64,000 nucleotides of DNA from Cyanobacteriota bacterium. GTDB lineage: Bacteria > Cyanobacteriota > Cyanobacteriia > CACIAM-69d. Under the pieces are notes generated by a model. That model searched no databases, was not told the DNA's origin, and saw only the letters and a list, made by a program, of their open reading frames with translations. The translations under genes and the position numbers were made by a program. This document shows positions 27,477 through 36,016 of the stretch, one piece after another (position 1 is the first letter of the stretch; each line of letters opens with the position of its first letter). The stretch covers positions 336,540-400,539 of the forward strand of contig JAKRSF010000006.1 in assembly GCA_022402445.1 (NCBI GenBank), in the 5' to 3' direction.

Positions 27477-29204
27477 CTACTGCGGTTGGGGGGCCTCCAC
27501 CTGCCAGCGGCTGGCGATGGGCATCCGCCACCCAACCCCGAAGGCGCGATCGGTGACCTTGAGCACCGGGGGGGCCTGCCGCCGTTTGAATTCGGCCCTG
27601 GCGAGCAGGTGCAAAATCCGCTGGACGGTGGCGGAATCGTGGCCGGCGGCGATCGCGTCGGCGGGGGACTGGCTCTGGCCCACGAGGCGATCGAGGATAT
27701 CGTCGAGCACCTCGTAGGGGGGCAGGGAATCCGTGTCCTTTTGGTCCGGGCGCAGTTCGGCGCTGGGGGGTTTTTCGAGGACGTTGATCGGGATGGGCAG
27801 GCCGTGGGCCTTGAGGCGCAATCCGTCGGGGCAGCCTTCCTGGCCGCCGTTGAGCCAGTGGCACAGGGCAAAGACGCGAGTTTTGGGCACGTCCGCGATC
27901 GCAGCGAGGCCGCCGTTCATGTCGCCGTAGAGGGTGCAGTAGCCGACGGCCATTTCGGATTTGTTGCCGGTGGACAGCAGTAAATGGCCGAATTTGTTGG
28001 CGATCGCCATGAGCAGGTTGCCCCGGATGCGCGATTGCAAATTTTCTTCGGCGATGCCCGGTGCTAGGCCATCAAACAGGTCCGCGAGGCGGCGATCGTA
28101 GCCCTCCATCAGGTCACCGATCGCGAGGGTCTGGCGCTGCAATCCGAGGACATCCGCCAGGGCGATCGCGTCATCAATCGAGCCCTGGGAACTGTAGGGG
28201 GACGGCATCAGGACGCCCAGCACGCGATCGCCCCCCACCGCCGCCGCCGCGATCGCCGCCACCAGCGAAGAATCAATGCCGCCGCTGAGGCCCAGGACAA
28301 TCTGGGAAAAGTTACATTTGCGCGCATAGTCCCGCACCCCCAGCACCAATGCCGCCCACAGTTCCGCCTCGGGATGGGCGATCGCCTCGGGAATTGGCGT
28401 CGCGTCGGGGGTTGTTACCTCGCCATCGGGGGTCACGGCGATCGTCACCAAATCCGTCCCAAAGGCAGCCCCCCGCGCCGCCACCTCGCCCGTGCGCGTC
28501 ACCGCCACACTGGAGCCATCGAACACCAGATCATCATTGCTGCCCACCTGGTTCACGTAGGCGATCGCGACCCCATGGCGACGGGCACAGTGGCGCACCA
28601 TCTCCTCCCGCAGTTTCGGCTTACCGCAGGCGAAGGGGGACGCGGACAGGTTCGCAATCCAACTCACATTCGCCGCCACCAAATCCGCCACCGGATCGAT
28701 CGCGTACTGCCGCCGCCCCCAAAATTCCTCATCATTCCAAATGTCCTCACAAATGGTGACGCCGATCCGCTGGCCGTCGAGTTCAATCACCCCCGGTGCG
28801 GTGCCCGCCTCGAAGTAGCGATCTTCGTCAAACACGTCATAGGTGGGCAGGAGCCGCTTGTGGACCGTCCCGGCGATGCGGCCCCCGTCGATCAGCACGG
28901 CGCTATTGAATAAAGGCCGTCCCCCCGCCACGCCCGCCTGGGGATTGGGCAGGGGCACCCCCACCAGGACGGCAATGTCCGGCGGCAGGCGATCGCGCAG
29001 CCCCTCCAGCGCCAACCCCGTCGCCGCAATGAAACTCGGGCGCACCAGCAAATCCCGGGGTGGATAGCCACACAAGCTCAACTCCGGCCCAATCAATAGC
29101 CGCACCCCGTCCGCCGCCGCCGTCTGGGCCGCTTCCACGAGGCGATCGCCATTGCCGCTGAGGTCACCGACGATGGGATTGAGTTGAGCCAGGGCAACTT
29201 TCAT
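27477..29204 (-). CDS. nadE: Glutamine-dependent NAD+ synthetase
   Basis: The 575-residue enzyme amidates deamido-NAD to NAD. The N-terminal nitrilase-type glutaminase domain (about 1-270) has the Glu-Lys-Cys set in LLIGPELSLCGYPP, VHKRLLPTYDVFDE and ITICEDIW-like context (GVTICEDIWNDEEFW). The C-terminal synthetase domain has the ATP pyrophosphatase P-loop LGLSGGIDSSLVAAIAA near 310 and STGNKSEMAVGYCTLYGDMNGGLA. Start at ATG 29204 (MKVALAQLNPIVGDLSGN). A candidate operator-like TTGGCGAAAAGG lies immediately upstream (29215-29226). nrtR, nadD and pncB are on the same strand upstream. Confidence 0.95.
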   Translation of the reverse strand: MKVALAQLNPIVGDLSGNGDRLVEAAQTAAADGVRLLIGPELSLCGYPPRDLLVRPSFIAATGLALEGLRDRLPPDIAVLVGVPLPNPQAGVAGGRPLFNSAVLIDGGRIAGTVHKRLLPTYDVFDEDRYFEAGTAPGVIELDGQRIGVTICEDIWNDEEFWGRRQYAIDPVADLVAANVSWIANLSASPFACGKPKLREEMVRHCARRHGVAIAYVNQVGSNDDLVFDGSSVAVTRTGEVAARGAAFGTDLVTIAVTPDGEVTTPDATPIPEAIAHPEAELWAALVLGVRDYARKCNFSQIVLGLSGGIDSSLVAAIAAAAVGGDRVLGVLMPSPYSSQGSIDDAIALADVLGLQRQTLAIGDLMEGYDRRLADLFDGLAPGIAEENLQSRIRGNLLMAIANKFGHLLLSTGNKSEMAVGYCTLYGDMNGGLAAIADVPKTRVFALCHWLNGGQEGCPDGLRLKAHGLPIPINVLEKPPSAELRPDQKDTDSLPPYEVLDDILDRLVGQSQSPADAIAAGHDSATVQRILHLLARAEFKRRQAPPVLKVTDRAFGVGWRMPIASRWQVEAPQPQ

Positions 29205-29298
29205 GAGACTTTAATTGGCGAAAAGGTTAGGGGAACAACCGCAATCTGAAATCAAAAAACGGGCAATCTTTTCCAGGGTTTAGAAAACCGGTGGGGCT

Positions 29299-29317
29299 GG
29301 GCGGGAAGACCCCGCCC
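29299..29317. repeat. GC-rich hairpin between nrtR and nadE
   Basis: Arms GGGCGGG (29299-29305) and CCCGCCC (29311-29317) close a 5-base loop inside a GGGG...CCCC flank. No T-tract follows in either direction, so this looks like a dispersed palindrome and could also attenuate read-through from nrtR into nadE. Confidence 0.5.
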
Positions 29318-29359
29318 CTACGTGGGTGATCGTTTATCTTCAGTGAACTTGGAAAATAA

Positions 29360-30154
29360 TTAAACAAAAACTAGGGGGCGATCGCGCAGGGGTTCAAATG
29401 CCTTGGCGTCAAAGCGATAGAGGCTGGCGGGCCGTCCGGCTCCCCGGTGGGCTTTGCTGCCCGTGTCGCACAGAAATCCTAGTTTTAATAGACGGGTGCG
29501 GAAATTGGAATAGTCGGAAAATTGATCCCCCAAGACGATTTGATAGAGCCGATAAAGATCGCTCAAGGTGAAGGTTTCTGGCAACACGTCAAAGGCGATG
29601 GGGCTATATTCCAATTTGTTCCGTAGCCGCTGGTGGCCGTAGCGGACGATGCGATCGTGGTCAAAGGCCAGGGGCGGCAGGTTGGTAAAAGGATGCCAGC
29701 GGATCAGGGCGGAATCCCCATCGCTGCTGCCGTCCCCATGGCCGTCTCCGTTGGCGGGGCTCGCGTCCCCGTGGCGCACCAGGGCAAAGTAGCTCACGGA
29801 TAGGTAGCGAATACCAAAACTGTCGGCGGCTTCGCGGGGGTCGCGATCGGGGCCACCAAAGGTGTAGAGCTGCTCTAGGTAGGCGTTGTGGACTTGCACC
29901 TTTTCCCGCAGGACGCGGTAGGCCGCTGCTTCGAGGGATTCCCCCACCCGCACGAGGGTGCCGGGGAGGCTCCACTGGCCGGCGAAGGGGTCCGATCGCC
30001 GTTTCACCAGCAGCACCAGTAAGGTTTGGCGATCGCCGTCGAAGGCAAAGATGGTGTTGTCCACGCCCACCTTAAAGTCCGCGAGGGGCGGGGCGGGGTG
30101 GGCGCTGGGGGAGTGGAGGGTAGACGGAGATGGCTCTAGCCTGCGTCCTGCCAT
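29360..30154 (-). CDS. nrtR: Nudix-related NAD regulator NrtR
   Basis: The ATG at 30154 (MAGRRLEPSPS) is chosen. Frames further upstream run across nadD. The 264-residue product has an N-terminal Nudix-fold domain (VGVDNTIFAFDGDRQTLLVLLVKR, GQWSLPGTLVRVGESLEAAAYRVLREK) and a C-terminal winged helix (ALDVLPETFTLSDLYRLYQ-like, NFRTRLLKLGFL, GRPASLYRFD). This fusion is diagnostic of NrtR, an ADP-ribose-responsive repressor of NAD salvage and synthesis genes. The Nudix box is incomplete, as is common in regulators that bind but do not hydrolyse. It overlaps the 3' end of nadD by 19 bases, so the two are translationally coupled. Confidence 0.9.
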   Translation of the reverse strand: MAGRRLEPSPSTLHSPSAHPAPPLADFKVGVDNTIFAFDGDRQTLLVLLVKRRSDPFAGQWSLPGTLVRVGESLEAAAYRVLREKVQVHNAYLEQLYTFGGPDRDPREAADSFGIRYLSVSYFALVRHGDASPANGDGHGDGSSDGDSALIRWHPFTNLPPLAFDHDRIVRYGHQRLRNKLEYSPIAFDVLPETFTLSDLYRLYQIVLGDQFSDYSNFRTRLLKLGFLCDTGSKAHRGAGRPASLYRFDAKAFEPLRDRPLVFV

Positions 30155-30729
30155 AGGTATAGTTTTTCGCGGCGGATATAGGCTTCGACGACGGGGGGGA
30201 CGCTGGCGCGATCGCGGGCTTCCCGGTAGGCGGTGGAGGAGACGGTGAGGCCCATAAAATTGGCGATTTCCACGTGGCCGCCCAGGGCTTCGATGGCGGC
30301 GATCGCGCGATCGCCCAGGGGATAGCCCGGTCTCGGGATCGCTAACAAATCGGCCTGCTGGAGAATATCGGCGGCCCGGTACCAGGTGGGCAGTTGGGTC
30401 ACCAGATCGGAGCCGATCACAACCGTAAAGGCGGCGTCGGGCCAGCGATCGCGGGCGCGGGCCAGGGTTTCGATGGTGCGGGGGCTGCTCAGGTCCGGGC
30501 ACAGGTGCAAATTTTCCCGGGGGGGCGCGATCGCGGCGACGATGGCCCCCAACATGCCCATGCGGTGATCAAGGGACGAATGGTGCTGCTTGAAGGGATT
30601 ATCCGAAGCCCAGACGGCCACGGTGTCGTAGTGGTCCGCCAACCAGGCCAAAATCCGCTGGTGGCCACGGGTGGGGGGGTCTGCGCTGGTGCCAAACAGG
30701 GCGATACGCGGAGTCGTCGGGGTCGCCAT
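30136..30729 (-). CDS. nadD: Nicotinate-nucleotide adenylyltransferase
   Basis: The ATG at 30729 (MATPTTPRIALFGTSADPPT) is chosen. The 197-residue enzyme transfers AMP from ATP to nicotinate mononucleotide. It shows the nucleotidyltransferase T/HxGH site in GTSADPPTRGHQRIL, WASDNPFKQH, the substrate strand VVIGSDLVTQLPTWYRAADIL, and VSSTAYREARDR, the equivalent of the ISSTxIR motif. Family NadD proteins are about this length. It lies 76 bases downstream of pncB, which makes its substrate. Confidence 0.92.
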   Translation of the reverse strand: MATPTTPRIALFGTSADPPTRGHQRILAWLADHYDTVAVWASDNPFKQHHSSLDHRMGMLGAIVAAIAPPRENLHLCPDLSSPRTIETLARARDRWPDAAFTVVIGSDLVTQLPTWYRAADILQQADLLAIPRPGYPLGDRAIAAIEALGGHVEIANFMGLTVSSTAYREARDRASVPPVVEAYIRREKLYLWQDAG

Positions 30730-30805
30730 GGAATCGGGGCCGCTCGGACGGCGGCGGGTAAGGGGGGCTGAAGGGGTTGTGGAAATTTTTCGTAATTTTT
30801 CTAGT

Positions 30806-32314
30806 CTAAATCCTCTGGGCGGGCGAGGTTTGGCGGCGGGTTTGGGCCACCAGTTGATCCAATGGGCCGCTGGGGATGGGATGGCGCACTTCGGGGGCGG
30901 TGGGATGGCGCAACTCGGGGGGTAATGCCAAGACGCTGGCCCGCGATCGCGCGGCGATGACATCAATATCCTCCGGGGGCAGGAGCCGTTTGCCCGCCGC
31001 CATCACGGGCACCAGGAGCGGTATTTCCACCGAATCGGCAGAAGCTTCACCGGTTTCGATCGCCAGGCCCAGCCGATCGCCCAGGAACTCGCCAGTGGCG
31101 CGATCGCGGCGGCGGAAAATCTGCTTACGGCCCGGATAGGCCACCTTCCCCGGCGACTCCTTCATGACCGGTTTGCCGTCAATTTCCACCAATTTATAGA
31201 CCCCATTAAACGGTTCCCCCGTCACCAATTTGGTCCCGAGGCCGTAGCCATCAATGGGAGCCTCCGCCGCCACCAACGCCGCGATCGCGGTTTCATCCAG
31301 ATCGCCACTGGCAAACACTTTCGCGTTCGGCAGCCGTTCCTTCACGGCGATCGCCTGGGCCAACAGATCCCCCGAATCGAGCCGCACGGCGGGCACATGA
31401 TCAACCGTTCCCTGGGCCAGCCCATCCGCCAACCGATCCGCCGCCGCGATCGCGTCATAGGTATCAATCAGCAGGGGCGAATCCGGGAACGATCGCTGGA
31501 ACGCCGCAAACGCCGCCATTTCATCCCCCTCAATCGCCGCGATCGCCATCACCAGCGCATGGGCCATGGTGCCGCTCGGCCGGTGCCCCAGTTGCAGCGC
31601 CGCCCACACATTCGACGTGGCATCGAGCCCCCCCGCGATCGCTGAGCGCGCCGCCAGCACCGCCGCCTGGGGACCAAAGGCCCGCCGCGTCCCAAACTCC
31701 AGCAGCACCGCGCGATCGCCCGCCACATCCCGCAGCCGCGCCGCCCGCGTCGCCACCAGGGTTTGGTAATTGAGGGCATTGAGCAAAAACGTCTCCACCA
31801 CCTGGGCCTGCCACAGGGGAGCCTCCACCCGCAGCAGCGGCTCCTGGGGCAGCACCGCCGTCCCCTCCGGCACCGCCCACACATCGCCGGTGAACCGCGC
31901 CCCCGTCAGCCGTTGCCAGAACCGCTCCGGCACCCGTTCAAAAATCCCCGTCGATCGCAGGGCCGCCACCTGCTCCGGCAAAATTTCAAAGGTTTCTAAA
32001 TACGCGATCGCCTGCTCCAGCCCCATGGCGATCGCGTAGCCAAACCCCGCAGGCAGCCGCCGCGCAAACAGTTCAAAGGCCGCCGGACGCTCATCGAGCC
32101 CCTCCGCCCCATAGCACGCCGCCATGGTGAACTGATACAAATCCGTCAGCAGCGGCCCATCCGCCGCCGCCACCAGCCAACTGCCCGCCGCCCCCGGCCC
32201 GCCGCGCGCCGCGATCGCTGGCCCCACCGACTCCCCGCGTCTTGCCGTCGTCACCACCGTATCCATCGCCCCAACCCCCGCTCTAAGCCGTGATTTGCCC
32301 GCGATCGCGCCCAT
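30806..32314 (-). CDS. pncB: Nicotinate phosphoribosyltransferase
   Basis: The enzyme makes nicotinate mononucleotide from nicotinate and PRPP (Preiss-Handler salvage). The product shows the family opening GPLLTDLYQFTMAACYGAEG, then FELFARRLPAGFGYAIAMGLEQAIAYL, LEFGTRRAFGPQAA, GTMAHALVMA and KVFASGDLDETAIAAL, with AYPGRKQIFRR late. A TTG at 32332 and ATG codons at 32314 and 32266 are in frame; I take 32314. The roughly 55 residues before the conserved start are Gly/Ala-rich. The promoter with two repeats is described separately. Confidence 0.9.
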   Translation of the reverse strand: MGAIAGKSRLRAGVGAMDTVVTTARRGESVGPAIAARGGPGAAGSWLVAAADGPLLTDLYQFTMAACYGAEGLDERPAAFELFARRLPAGFGYAIAMGLEQAIAYLETFEILPEQVAALRSTGIFERVPERFWQRLTGARFTGDVWAVPEGTAVLPQEPLLRVEAPLWQAQVVETFLLNALNYQTLVATRAARLRDVAGDRAVLLEFGTRRAFGPQAAVLAARSAIAGGLDATSNVWAALQLGHRPSGTMAHALVMAIAAIEGDEMAAFAAFQRSFPDSPLLIDTYDAIAAADRLADGLAQGTVDHVPAVRLDSGDLLAQAIAVKERLPNAKVFASGDLDETAIAALVAAEAPIDGYGLGTKLVTGEPFNGVYKLVEIDGKPVMKESPGKVAYPGRKQIFRRRDRATGEFLGDRLGLAIETGEASADSVEIPLLVPVMAAGKRLLPPEDIDVIAARSRASVLALPPELRHPTAPEVRHPIPSGPLDQLVAQTRRQTSPAQRI

Positions 32315-32336
32315 AAGTTCATCAGAACTCAATTAT

Positions 32337-32375
32337 GGTTGCTTTCACCAAATATTATAGTGCTTCTCACCAAAA
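32337..32375. promoter_or_regulatory. Candidate NrtR operator: 22-bp-spaced direct repeat
   Basis: Two similar units, GGTTGCTTTCACCAAAT (32337-32353) and AGTGCTTCTCACCAAAA (32359-32375), start exactly 22 bases apart, two helical turns. One unit lies between -35 and -10 and the other just downstream, which would block the promoter when bound. Assignment to NrtR is inferred from the nearby nrtR gene and a similar sequence before nadE. Confidence 0.5.
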
Positions 32376-32384
32376 TAAAGTCAA
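32354..32384 (-). promoter_or_regulatory. Sigma-70-type promoter of pncB
   Basis: Reading on the minus strand, a TTGACT -35 box (32379-32384) and a perfect TATAAT -10 box (32354-32359) are separated by 19 bases. This places transcription start near 32347, some 33 bases before the ATG at 32314. Confidence 0.6.
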
Positions 32385-32409
32385 TCCAATCAAAATTGAA
32401 TTTTTAAAA

Positions 32410-32602
32410 ACACGGGTAGGGTGCGTTCGGCAACCCTCGCATGACGGGATCATCTTCATACTCCGAACGCACCGGCAACCCACGGCCAACGCGATCATCT
32501 CGACCCGTTCAATTGATTTCGGCAACGCTTTAGGGGCGCGGTGCGTTCGGGATAGGGGCGCGATCGCGTCATGGAAGCATTGCCGAACGCACCCTACCGT
32601 GT
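32410..32602. repeat. Dispersed repeat with GTGCGTTCGG hairpins (two units)
   Basis: Inverted pairs GTGCGTTCGG/CCGAACGCAC occur at 32421-32430 with 32463-32472, and at 32541-32550 with 32583-32592, each unit 52 bases. The outer ends GGGTAGGGTGCG and CGCACCCTACC extend the symmetry across the whole 193 bases. A related unit lies at 37574-37626. No gene is contained. Confidence 0.75.
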
Positions 32603-32623
32603 TGTTTTGATTTTTGAATTTGA

Positions 32624-34018
32624 TCAGGGCATGGGCGATCGCGCGGGGAGAGGCTGGGGCGATCGCGTCGAATCCGCCAGATCCGGCAAACCATCCCCCG
32701 CCCCCTCCGCCGCCTCATTGGCCGCCTCTAGGGCCGTTTCGCTGGTGCGGCGCACGTAGAGATAGGTCGTCATGCGCCCCTTGCCCTTGACATTGAGATT
32801 GGACCACCGCTCAAATTCGTAGCGATCCTGGAGCAGTTGATAGGTGCTCTCCGCCAGTTGAATGCGTCCGGGCAGCCCTTGCGATTCCATGCGGCTGGCC
32901 ACATTGACCGCATCGCCCCAGAGGTCATAGCTAAATTTTTTGATGCCAATGACCCCCGCTACCACCGGACCCGTGTTGATGCCGATGCGGATGCGTAGGG
33001 GGTGGCCCGTCTGCTGGCGAAATTGGCGGACGGTTTTACGCATGGCGATCGCCAGTTCCATCACCGCTTCCGCATGGTCCGCCCGGGGGATGGGCACGCC
33101 GCCGACCACCATGTAGGCATCGCCGATGGTTTTGATTTTTTCGAGGCCCAATTCCTCAACGGTGCGGTCAAAGGTAGAAAAAATTTGATTTAATAAATCC
33201 ACCAATTCCATCGGGGCCATGCGGGCGGACAGGGGCGTGAAATCCACCAAATCCGCAAACAGGACGGTTGCCTGTTCAAAGCCCTCCGCGATGGACCCTT
33301 CCCGTTCCTTGAGCCGCTGGACGATCGCCTGGGGCAGGATATTCAGCAGCAGTTTTTCCGAGCGTTCCTGCTCTAGCCGCAGGGCCGCCTCCGCTTGGCG
33401 ACGATCTTCGACTTCCTGGGCCAAACGCAACAAATTTTCTTGAAGAATGGTGGCCTGTTTCCGCATCCGTTTCTGGAGTTCCACCAGCAGGGGGATGGGG
33501 CGGTTGTTGTGCATCAGGTAGTGGCTCGGGTGCATCAGGGGGCTGCGTTCGAGGCGGCGCAGGTTGAGGCGATCGCCCAGCCGGGTGAGGGTTTCCTGGG
33601 GGGAAAAGGGGGCCAATAGATAGTCCGCTGCGCCGCATTGGAAGACGCGATCGCGGTCAATCTGCTCAAGCCGTTGCCCCAGCAGCAGGACCACGGGGGG
33701 GCCAGCGTCCGCCAGTTTCGAGAGGGGGATGGGGTGGCCGTGAAGGGTTCGCTGCTCGGGAACGGGTGGGGGTTGGGAGGGTTCCTGGGGGGTGGTGAGG
33801 CGGCGGCACAGGTCATAGCTCGCGTCCCCCCAGGCGAGATCGAGCAGGAGGGCGTCGGGTTTCACCTGGTCCACCAGGGCCGCGATCGCGTCAAAGTCGG
33901 TGGTGAGGTGGACCTGTGGGGTGAGGGCCTTGACCACCGAGGCTAGGGCTTCGGCCGTAGCGGGACAGGTGGTGGCGATCGCAATTCGTGGGTCAATGCC
34001 CCTGAGCCTAGCAATCAT
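32624..34018 (-). CDS. Class III adenylate cyclase with degenerate receiver
   Basis: Start at ATG 34018 (MIARLRGIDPRIAIATTCPA) is favoured over the longer frame from 34090. The 464-residue protein has an N-terminal receiver-like fold (KPDALLLDLAWGD retains an Asp, but the acidic pair is missing and the Lys-Pro is Ala-Pro in LLAPFSP), with a Pro-rich insert. A coiled coil (about 180-240) follows, then the cyclase domain with metal site FADLVDFTPLS, KIKTIGDAYMVVGGVP and YDLWGDAVNVASRM. The Lys and Asp at the base-selecting positions point to ATP rather than GTP, hence cAMP synthesis. A low-complexity tail ends it. Confidence 0.9.
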   Translation of the reverse strand: MIARLRGIDPRIAIATTCPATAEALASVVKALTPQVHLTTDFDAIAALVDQVKPDALLLDLAWGDASYDLCRRLTTPQEPSQPPPVPEQRTLHGHPIPLSKLADAGPPVVLLLGQRLEQIDRDRVFQCGAADYLLAPFSPQETLTRLGDRLNLRRLERSPLMHPSHYLMHNNRPIPLLVELQKRMRKQATILQENLLRLAQEVEDRRQAEAALRLEQERSEKLLLNILPQAIVQRLKEREGSIAEGFEQATVLFADLVDFTPLSARMAPMELVDLLNQIFSTFDRTVEELGLEKIKTIGDAYMVVGGVPIPRADHAEAVMELAIAMRKTVRQFRQQTGHPLRIRIGINTGPVVAGVIGIKKFSYDLWGDAVNVASRMESQGLPGRIQLAESTYQLLQDRYEFERWSNLNVKGKGRMTTYLYVRRTSETALEAANEAAEGAGDGLPDLADSTRSPQPLPARSPMP

Positions 34019-34451
34019 GCGGTCACGAGCGAGCTCTGGAAGCCCAGGATTCGGGATGGCGGCGCGGCGACGGACTGAGGGGCGATGCACGAACCCGACG
34101 GGCTAGCACGAATGCGCGCTGGCAGGACATAACCCGTACTGACGCGATCGTATCAAACTGCTGTGGGTAGTTTGGGGCGACCGGGACCGGTGGCGATGCT
34201 CCCTCGTTTGGATCTGCGCATGGATTGACCCTTGATCCGTACGGTTACGGATGGGGCGATCGCCTCGGCGGGGGTCACATTCGGCACTGGATCCCGTGGT
34301 CAGCGGGGGAACTGGTCGATCGCGGCGATCGCGCGATCGGGCCAATGCCATGGTTTGAGGACATCGCACCGTCCAGCGGCGACGATGGAAACGGGAGCAA
34401 CACGATTCACCGCAAACCCAAACGGCTGCACCGGGATTCCAGGGGGGATCT
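34019..34451. other. Intergenic region, divergent cyclase and DUF2157 gene
   Basis: This 433-base region should hold both divergent promoters. I see several HIP1 octamers and no persuasive gene or hairpin. Overlapping Arg/Pro-rich frames here are not supported by any recognised motif. Confidence 0.4.
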
Positions 34452-35873
34452 ATGGCATCGGATCGATTTCGACGGGATTTACGCACAGAGGCGCGCCAGT
34501 GGCTTGATGAGGGGGCGATCGCGCCGGAACAGTACGCATGGCTCCAGGCGCGCTACGGCTTCGAGGGGCTGGATCTGGCGGCCCGGAGCCGCTATCTGAC
34601 CCTGCTGCTGGGGTTGGGGGGCACGCTCATTGGCCTGGGGGCGATCGCGTTTGTGGCGGCCAACTGGCAGGATCTGTCCCGGGAACTGCGGATGGCGCTG
34701 CTGCTGGCGGCCCTGGTGGGGAGCAATGTGCTGGGGTTTTATTGGTGGCGTGGATTGCCCCGCTTCCCCGGCCAGCAGCGGACGGGGGCGGCGTTCCTGC
34801 TGTTGGGGAGCATTTTGATTGGCCCCAATGTGGGGTTGATGGCGCAGATGTTCCACCAGGACGGCCCCACCGCGACCCTGTTTGCCGTGTGGAGTGTGGG
34901 GGTGGCGGCCATGGCCTGGGGGCTGCGGCTGGCGTCGTTGGGGGGGCTGTCGCTGATTTTGGCGGCGGTGGCCTGGACGGGCAGTTTTGCGATCTATGGC
35001 GAGGCGCTGCCCCTGTGGATCACGGTGCTGGTGGAGCGGGCTCCGCTGGTGTTTTATTTTGCCTTTGGGCCGCTGGCGATCGCCTGTCGATCGCGGCTGA
35101 TGTTCGGGGCGGCGATCGTGATGGGGACGGCGGCGTTGGTGGAAGGGCTCGGGTCCGGGGGCCTGGGGCCGATCGCGGGGATGCTGTCGTTGGCGACGCT
35201 GGTGACGCTGCTGCTGTGGGGCTACCGCGATCGCCTGGTGAGTCGGTGGTCCCAGGGGTGGGAGGGGCTGGCCCCGGAGCGGTTCGAGGGGGTGGCGCGG
35301 CGGCTGGCGATTTTGGGCCTGTCGCAGATGCTCTATGGCCTGTCGTTCTTTTTCCCGTGGGATTTTGACTGGGATATGGGCGGCGGCGTTGAATCGCGCA
35401 TGAATCCGGCGATGCAGGTGTGGGGGGTGCTGGCGATCGCCGTGGTGGCCCTGTGGATGTCGGCGGCGCGGCGCGGGGCTCTGGCCGATCGCAATACGCG
35501 GCAACTGCTGGCCCTGCTGGCGATCGCCGTGGTGATCGGTACGGTCCACATGACGGTGACGCCCATCGCCGCGATCGCCACGTTTTCGTTCAATGTGCTG
35601 CTGGCCCTGTTGGCGATCGCCACGGCCCGCCATGGGTTAGAGCAGGGCGATCGCCTCGCCTTCTGGACAGGTGGTTTGTTGATCGCCCTCCAGGTCACCA
35701 GCCGCACGTTTGAGTACGACACGGGTTTGCTGCTGAAATCGGCAATTTTTATCCTCTCCGGCGTTGGGGTGATTGTGGCGGGGCTGATTTTTGAGCGATC
35801 GCTCCCCAGCCTCACCCCCACCCCCGCAGCCCCCACGGCCCCGGCGATCGCGGAGGCCCAACCGCCCGATTAG
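34452..35873 (+). CDS. DUF2157 multi-pass membrane protein
   Basis: The 473-residue protein opens with a short cytoplasmic helix-rich stretch ([20 protein letters not shown]) and a [19 protein letters not shown] motif that is the DUF2157 signature. About ten hydrophobic segments follow to near residue 450, then a Pro/Ala-rich tail. The family has no assigned biochemical role. A GGGG-rich AGGGGGGATCT precedes the start codon as a ribosome site. It is divergent from the adenylate cyclase and followed by glpK on the same strand. Confidence 0.82.
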   Translation: MASDRFRRDLRTEARQWLDEGAIAPEQYAWLQARYGFEGLDLAARSRYLTLLLGLGGTLIGLGAIAFVAANWQDLSRELRMALLLAALVGSNVLGFYWWRGLPRFPGQQRTGAAFLLLGSILIGPNVGLMAQMFHQDGPTATLFAVWSVGVAAMAWGLRLASLGGLSLILAAVAWTGSFAIYGEALPLWITVLVERAPLVFYFAFGPLAIACRSRLMFGAAIVMGTAALVEGLGSGGLGPIAGMLSLATLVTLLLWGYRDRLVSRWSQGWEGLAPERFEGVARRLAILGLSQMLYGLSFFFPWDFDWDMGGGVESRMNPAMQVWGVLAIAVVALWMSAARRGALADRNTRQLLALLAIAVVIGTVHMTVTPIAAIATFSFNVLLALLAIATARHGLEQGDRLAFWTGGLLIALQVTSRTFEYDTGLLLKSAIFILSGVGVIVAGLIFERSLPSLTPTPAAPTAPAIAEAQPPD

Positions 35874-36016
35874 TCACCGGATCAAGCCGCCCGATTCCCC
35901 GCGCGATCGCGCCCCACCGCGCCCCACCCCGCCTAAGCGCGCCCCACCCGTCAGACGATTCCCCGGTTGCGCGATCGCAAAGCCCTGGGCTAGGGTGGCC
36001 AAAAACGACCCATTTC

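Noticed and set aside
30155-30502. N-terminal extension of nrtR to 30502
   Set aside because: This part lies inside nadD in another frame and reads as Arg/Pro-rich shadow. The Nudix domain starts after 30154.
34103-34486. Minus-strand frame of 127 codons
   Set aside because: Arg/Ser/Cys-rich with no motif; it overlaps the start of the DUF2157 gene.
34479-35633. Minus-strand frame of 384 codons
   Set aside because: Antisense to the DUF2157 gene, with Gln/His/Arg runs typical of GC-rich shadow frames.
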